Shown here one piece after another: positions 7,001 through 8,878 of a DNA stretch of 8,878 bases. Position 1 is the first letter of the stretch; each line of letters starts with the position of its first letter. The notes beneath the pieces are model-generated. The model was not told where the DNA came from. It was given only the letters and a program-made list of their open reading frames with translations, and did no database searches. The stretch is from Caldilineaceae bacterium (lineage in GTDB: Bacteria > Chloroflexota > Anaerolineae > Caldilineales > Caldilineaceae). The translations under genes and the position numbers were made by a program. The DNA is taken from assembly GCA_015494005.1 (NCBI GenBank), contig WGCB01000771.1:1-8878 (forward strand), read 5' to 3'.

Positions 7001-8793
7001 TGAGCAACAGCGGGGAAGGGGGCGAGGCCAAGGATCGCTACTTCACCGAGCGGGCCAGCCGCATCAAGCAGGTGGCTTCCGGCCGCTTCGGCGTCACGCC
7101 CGAGTACCTGATGAGCGCGGAGGAGCTGCAGATCAAGATGGCCCAGGGCTCCAAGCCCGGGGAGGGCGGTCAGCTGCCCGGCCACAAGGTGACGGTGGAG
7201 ATCGCCACCCTGCGCCACAGCACGCCGGGCGTGGCCCTCATCAGCCCGCCGCCCCACCACGACATCTACAGCATCGAGGATCTGGCCCAGCTCATCTACG
7301 ACCTGAAGACGGTGAACCCCCAGGCCAAGGTGAGCGTGAAGCTGGTGGCGGAGATGGGCGTGGGGACCATCGCCGCCGGCGTGGCCAAGGGCTTCGCGGA
7401 CGTGATCCTGATCAGCGGGGCCAACGGCGGCACCGGCGCCAGCCCCCTGAGCAGCGTGAAGAACGCGGGGCTGCCCTGGGAGCTGGGCCTGGCCGAGACC
7501 CACCAGGTGCTCCTGGCCAACGGCCTGCGCACCCGAGTCACCCTGCGCACAGACGGGGGCCTGGCCACCGGGCGGGACGTGGTCATGGCGGCCATGTTGG
7601 GCGCGGACGAGTTCAGCTTCGGCACCAGCGCCATGATCGCCGAGGGCTGCATCATGGCCCGGGTCTGCCACAAGAACAGCTGCCCGGTAGGGGTGGCCAC
7701 CCAGCGGCCCGAGCTGCGGGCCAAGTTCGACGGCACGCCGGAGATGGTCATGCACATGATGATGCACATCGCGGAGGATGTGCGCCAGATCCTGGCGGAC
7801 CTGGGCTTCCGCAGCCTGGACGAGGTCATCGGCCACCCGGAGATGCTGGAGCAGGTGGTCCACGGCCGGGAGGCGGGCTTCATGGATCTGAGCCCCCTGC
7901 TCTACGTGCCGGACACGGGCAGCGCCCGGCGCAACGTCCTGCCCCGGAACGAGCGCCCTGCCGAGGAGGGCCACGTGGGCGAGCGCATCGTGGAGCAGGT
8001 CCTGGCCAGCCTACGGGCCAACCCGGAGGCGCCGGTCCACCTCTCCCACACCATCCGCAACACGGAGCGCACGGTTGGGGCCAAGCTGGCGGGTCAGCTG
8101 GCCCTGCGCTACGGGGACGCGGGCCTGCCCGAGGGCCAGGTGAGCATCACCTTCACCGGCTCCGCGGGGCAGAGCTTCGGGGCCTTCGGGATCAACGGCC
8201 TGCACCTGGCCCTCATCGGCGAGGCCAACGACTACGTGGGCAAGGGCATGAGCGGCGGCGAGATCGTCATCCGCCCGCCGGAGGAGGCCCTCTTCGTGCC
8301 CCACCGCAACGTGATCCTGGGCAACACAGTCCTCTACGGGGCCACCGGGGGCCGACTCTTCGCGGCCGGCCGAGCCGGGGAGCGTTTCGCCGTCCGCAAC
8401 AGCGGGGCGGTGGCCGTGGTGGAAGGCGTGGGGGATCACGGCTGCGAGTACATGACCGGAGGCACCGTGGTGGTCCTGGGAGAGACGGGGCGCAACTTCG
8501 GGGCCGGGATGACCGGCGGCCAGGCCTACATCTACGACATCGACGAGCGCTTCCAGCGGCGCTACAACCCGGAGCTCATCGCCATCCGGCGCCTGAGCGG
8601 GGGCGAGGAGGACCCGTTCCTGCGCAGCCTGAGCCAGGCCCATTTCGAGAAGACCGGCTCCATCCGGGCCCAGAGCATCCTGGAGGACTGGGACACCCAT
8701 CGGCAGCTCTTCTGGCACGTGGCGCCCCGGGAGAAGGTGGCGGCCATCGAAGCGGCGAACGAGGGGGTGCAGGCCGCGAGGGTGGCGAGGTGA
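4072..8793 (+). CDS. gltB: Glutamate synthase (NADPH-type) large subunit
   Basis: Makes glutamate from glutamine and 2-oxoglutarate in the cytoplasm, the GOGAT half of ammonia assimilation. The 1573-residue product has the full family order. A 50-residue propeptide ends at the catalytic Cys51 (DACGIGF), which becomes the N-terminus after cleavage. The class II glutaminase domain includes HRGA and the oxyanion motif HNGEINT (N284, G285). A Pro/Ala/Ser-rich linker spans about 489-525. The central domain starts near QLAFGFTSEEL (531) and ends about 820-850. The FMN/2-oxoglutarate barrel (about 905-1250) has KPGEGGQLPG and the 3Fe-4S ligands C1193, C1199 and C1204 in C-x5-C-x4-C. The GXGXG β-helix lies about 1300-1520. 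Only 11 residues separate GEGGE from RIKQVASGRFGV, as in E. coli GltB, so the ferredoxin loop of Fd-GOGAT is absent and a GltD partner is expected downstream. AGGAGA 7 nt before the ATG supports this start; the next ATG (4111) lacks an equal site. Bacterial GltB proteins are usually about 1480-1530 residues; the excess is mostly propeptide and linker. Confidence 0.98.
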   Translation: MSDESNVQNNVHGMAKTLPQAGCDLPPGLDPVTGLPPKQGLYDPRFERDACGIGFVAHIEGRRSHKVLRMALEALCNHAHRGAVADDRKTGDGAGVLTQLPYEFFRRELGRMGIQAPPPGDLAVGQLFLFRHDPDDRARARQIIQEVCQELGLEVLTYRSVPVIESALGRRAAASRPWMEQVILRRTADCCQAGDALERILYLARKRMVHRAKAAGVQRLYVASLSSRTIVYKGLVLAQELEHFYPDLSDSDFKTAIAVFHQRYSTNTFPTWERAQPFRLICHNGEINTLQGNENWMRAREADLASPVWGDAIHSLKPIIGSQGSDSGKLDNQLELLVRSGRDIRHALMMMIPEAWERMPEGEVSPERRAFYQYHSALMEPWDGPAAVTYTDGRLVGTILDRNGLRPARYVILDNGFVISSSEAGAVRYDEGRVIRKGRLGPGQIFCVDTQRGLVMGDEEITRIFATRQPYGKWIQQNLVTLDQLPPLQAAGPESKAQPPASDASSSQPGTGPAQEKPAKHRPDPGLVRRQLAFGFTSEELVVVLRPMVVDAKEPIGAMGDDTPPAAVSRLPRPLFHYFKQRFAEVTNPPIDPLREEMVMSLRVLLGQRANLLAEQPEATRLIELKTPILTPEQMARLLAMTEPEFQSAVVDATWPLPSEAETAQAGEALRAGVERLCRQAEEAVRAGARILVLSDRAADAHTLPIPSLMAVGAVHHHLIRQGLRMNASLVVESGEPREVHHFATLIGYGANAVHPYLAFETIDEMVAEGRRLNHLNREQATRNFVRAVDKGLLKIMSKMGISTVDSYCGAQIFEAVGIGPELLESCFVGTPSLVGGVGFQSVAEDVLAWHRRAYPPQEGPRTPRLESWGYFKPRRGGEVHEWNPETVKQLQLAVRAPSPEERVAAYRRYAALINGMRLAPRHLLDFRSSRPPVPVEQVEPAERILRRFSTAAMSHGALSAEAHQVLAVAMNRLGGMSNSGEGGEAKDRYFTERASRIKQVASGRFGVTPEYLMSAEELQIKMAQGSKPGEGGQLPGHKVTVEIATLRHSTPGVALISPPPHHDIYSIEDLAQLIYDLKTVNPQAKVSVKLVAEMGVGTIAAGVAKGFADVILISGANGGTGASPLSSVKNAGLPWELGLAETHQVLLANGLRTRVTLRTDGGLATGRDVVMAAMLGADEFSFGTSAMIAEGCIMARVCHKNSCPVGVATQRPELRAKFDGTPEMVMHMMMHIAEDVRQILADLGFRSLDEVIGHPEMLEQVVHGREAGFMDLSPLLYVPDTGSARRNVLPRNERPAEEGHVGERIVEQVLASLRANPEAPVHLSHTIRNTERTVGAKLAGQLALRYGDAGLPEGQVSITFTGSAGQSFGAFGINGLHLALIGEANDYVGKGMSGGEIVIRPPEEALFVPHRNVILGNTVLYGATGGRLFAAGRAGERFAVRNSGAVAVVEGVGDHGCEYMTGGTVVVLGETGRNFGAGMTGGQAYIYDIDERFQRRYNPELIAIRRLSGGEEDPFLRSLSQAHFEKTGSIRAQSILEDWDTHRQLFWHVAPREKVAAIEAANEGVQAARVAR

Positions 8794-8878
8794 GGGGGTG
8801 AAGGGGATGGAGAGGTGAAGGGGTGAAAGGGTGAAAGGGTGAAAGGGTGAAAGGGTGAAAGGGTGAAGGGGTGAAGGG
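8791..8878 (+). repeat. Octamer tandem repeat (TGAAAGGG type) after gltB
   Basis: An 8-bp array starts on the gltB stop codon and continues past the window end. Units: TGAGGGGG (8791), TGAAGGGG (8799), a degenerate 9-base unit (8807), TGAAGGGG (8816), five identical TGAAAGGG units (8824, 8832, 8840, 8848, 8856), TGAAGGGG (8864) and a cut-off TGAAGGG (8872-8878). Each unit carries TGA, and because 8 is not a multiple of 3, stops occur in all three forward frames. The + strand has a GGG or GGGG run every 8 bases with 4-5-base spacers, which fits the G3-N1-7 quadruplex pattern. It is a short tandemly repeated sequence; the units at the right end differ like those at the left, so the perfect core may have expanded by slippage. 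No terminator is seen before the window ends. Confidence 0.92.

Noticed and set aside
4045..7974. Very long open frame on the - strand opposite gltB (1309 codons).
   Set aside because: The translation is His/Gly/Ala/Val/Gln-rich without domain logic and lies exactly opposite a complete, motif-rich gltB. Antisense frames stay open in high-GC genes because stop codons are rare there.
4137..8801. Second long + strand frame overlapping gltB (1554 codons).
   Set aside because: It is Gly/Pro/Arg/His-rich low-complexity translation, typical of a shifted frame in GC-rich coding DNA; gltB in the other frame has all catalytic residues.
8816..8878. CRISPR array.
   Set aside because: The units are 8 bp with no unique spacers, so this is a simple tandem repeat.

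Overview
The window is high-GC bacterial DNA (roughly two-thirds G+C by eye) with four protein genes, all on the + strand: the end of a leucine-biosynthesis gene, an uncharacterised two-gene membrane-protein cassette, and a full-length glutamate synthase large subunit. Gene content and protein style (thermophile-like, Leu/Glu/Arg/Ala-rich, strong G/C third positions) would fit a Chloroflexota-type or other high-GC environmental bacterium. This is an impression from memory, not a demonstrated assignment.

Layout. Positions 2-1636 hold leuA (2-isopropylmalate synthase), lacking only its extreme N-terminus, which lies before the window. A short spacer with a small GC hairpin follows. Positions 1688-3565 encode an unrecognised 625-residue secreted, C-terminally membrane-anchored protein. 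Its stop lies two bases before the start of a 114-residue YbjQ/UPF0145-family protein (3568-3912), so the two are almost certainly co-translated. The 3' end of that gene carries a perfect 19-bp tandem duplication that includes the stop codon. The 159-bp spacer 3913-4071 can be drawn as a nested stem structure whose 3' arm overlaps the Shine-Dalgarno of the next gene. Positions 4072-8793 encode gltB, a class II glutaminase-type glutamate synthase with all expected catalytic and 3Fe-4S residues. It lacks the ferredoxin loop, so it should be the NAD(P)H type that needs a GltD partner, presumably downstream of the window. The gltB stop codon is the first unit of an octamer tandem repeat (TGAAAGGG type) that runs off the window end.

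Working together: leuA commits 2-oxoisovalerate to leucine, and GltB makes the glutamate that serves as amino donor for the final transamination of leucine and most other amino acids. That is a general metabolic link, not evidence of one regulon. The membrane-protein/YbjQ pair has no obvious connection to either. No defence system, mobile element, CRISPR, tRNA or rRNA is seen. The least explained items are the membrane-protein/YbjQ cassette, the possible SD-masking gltB leader, and the G-rich octamer array.
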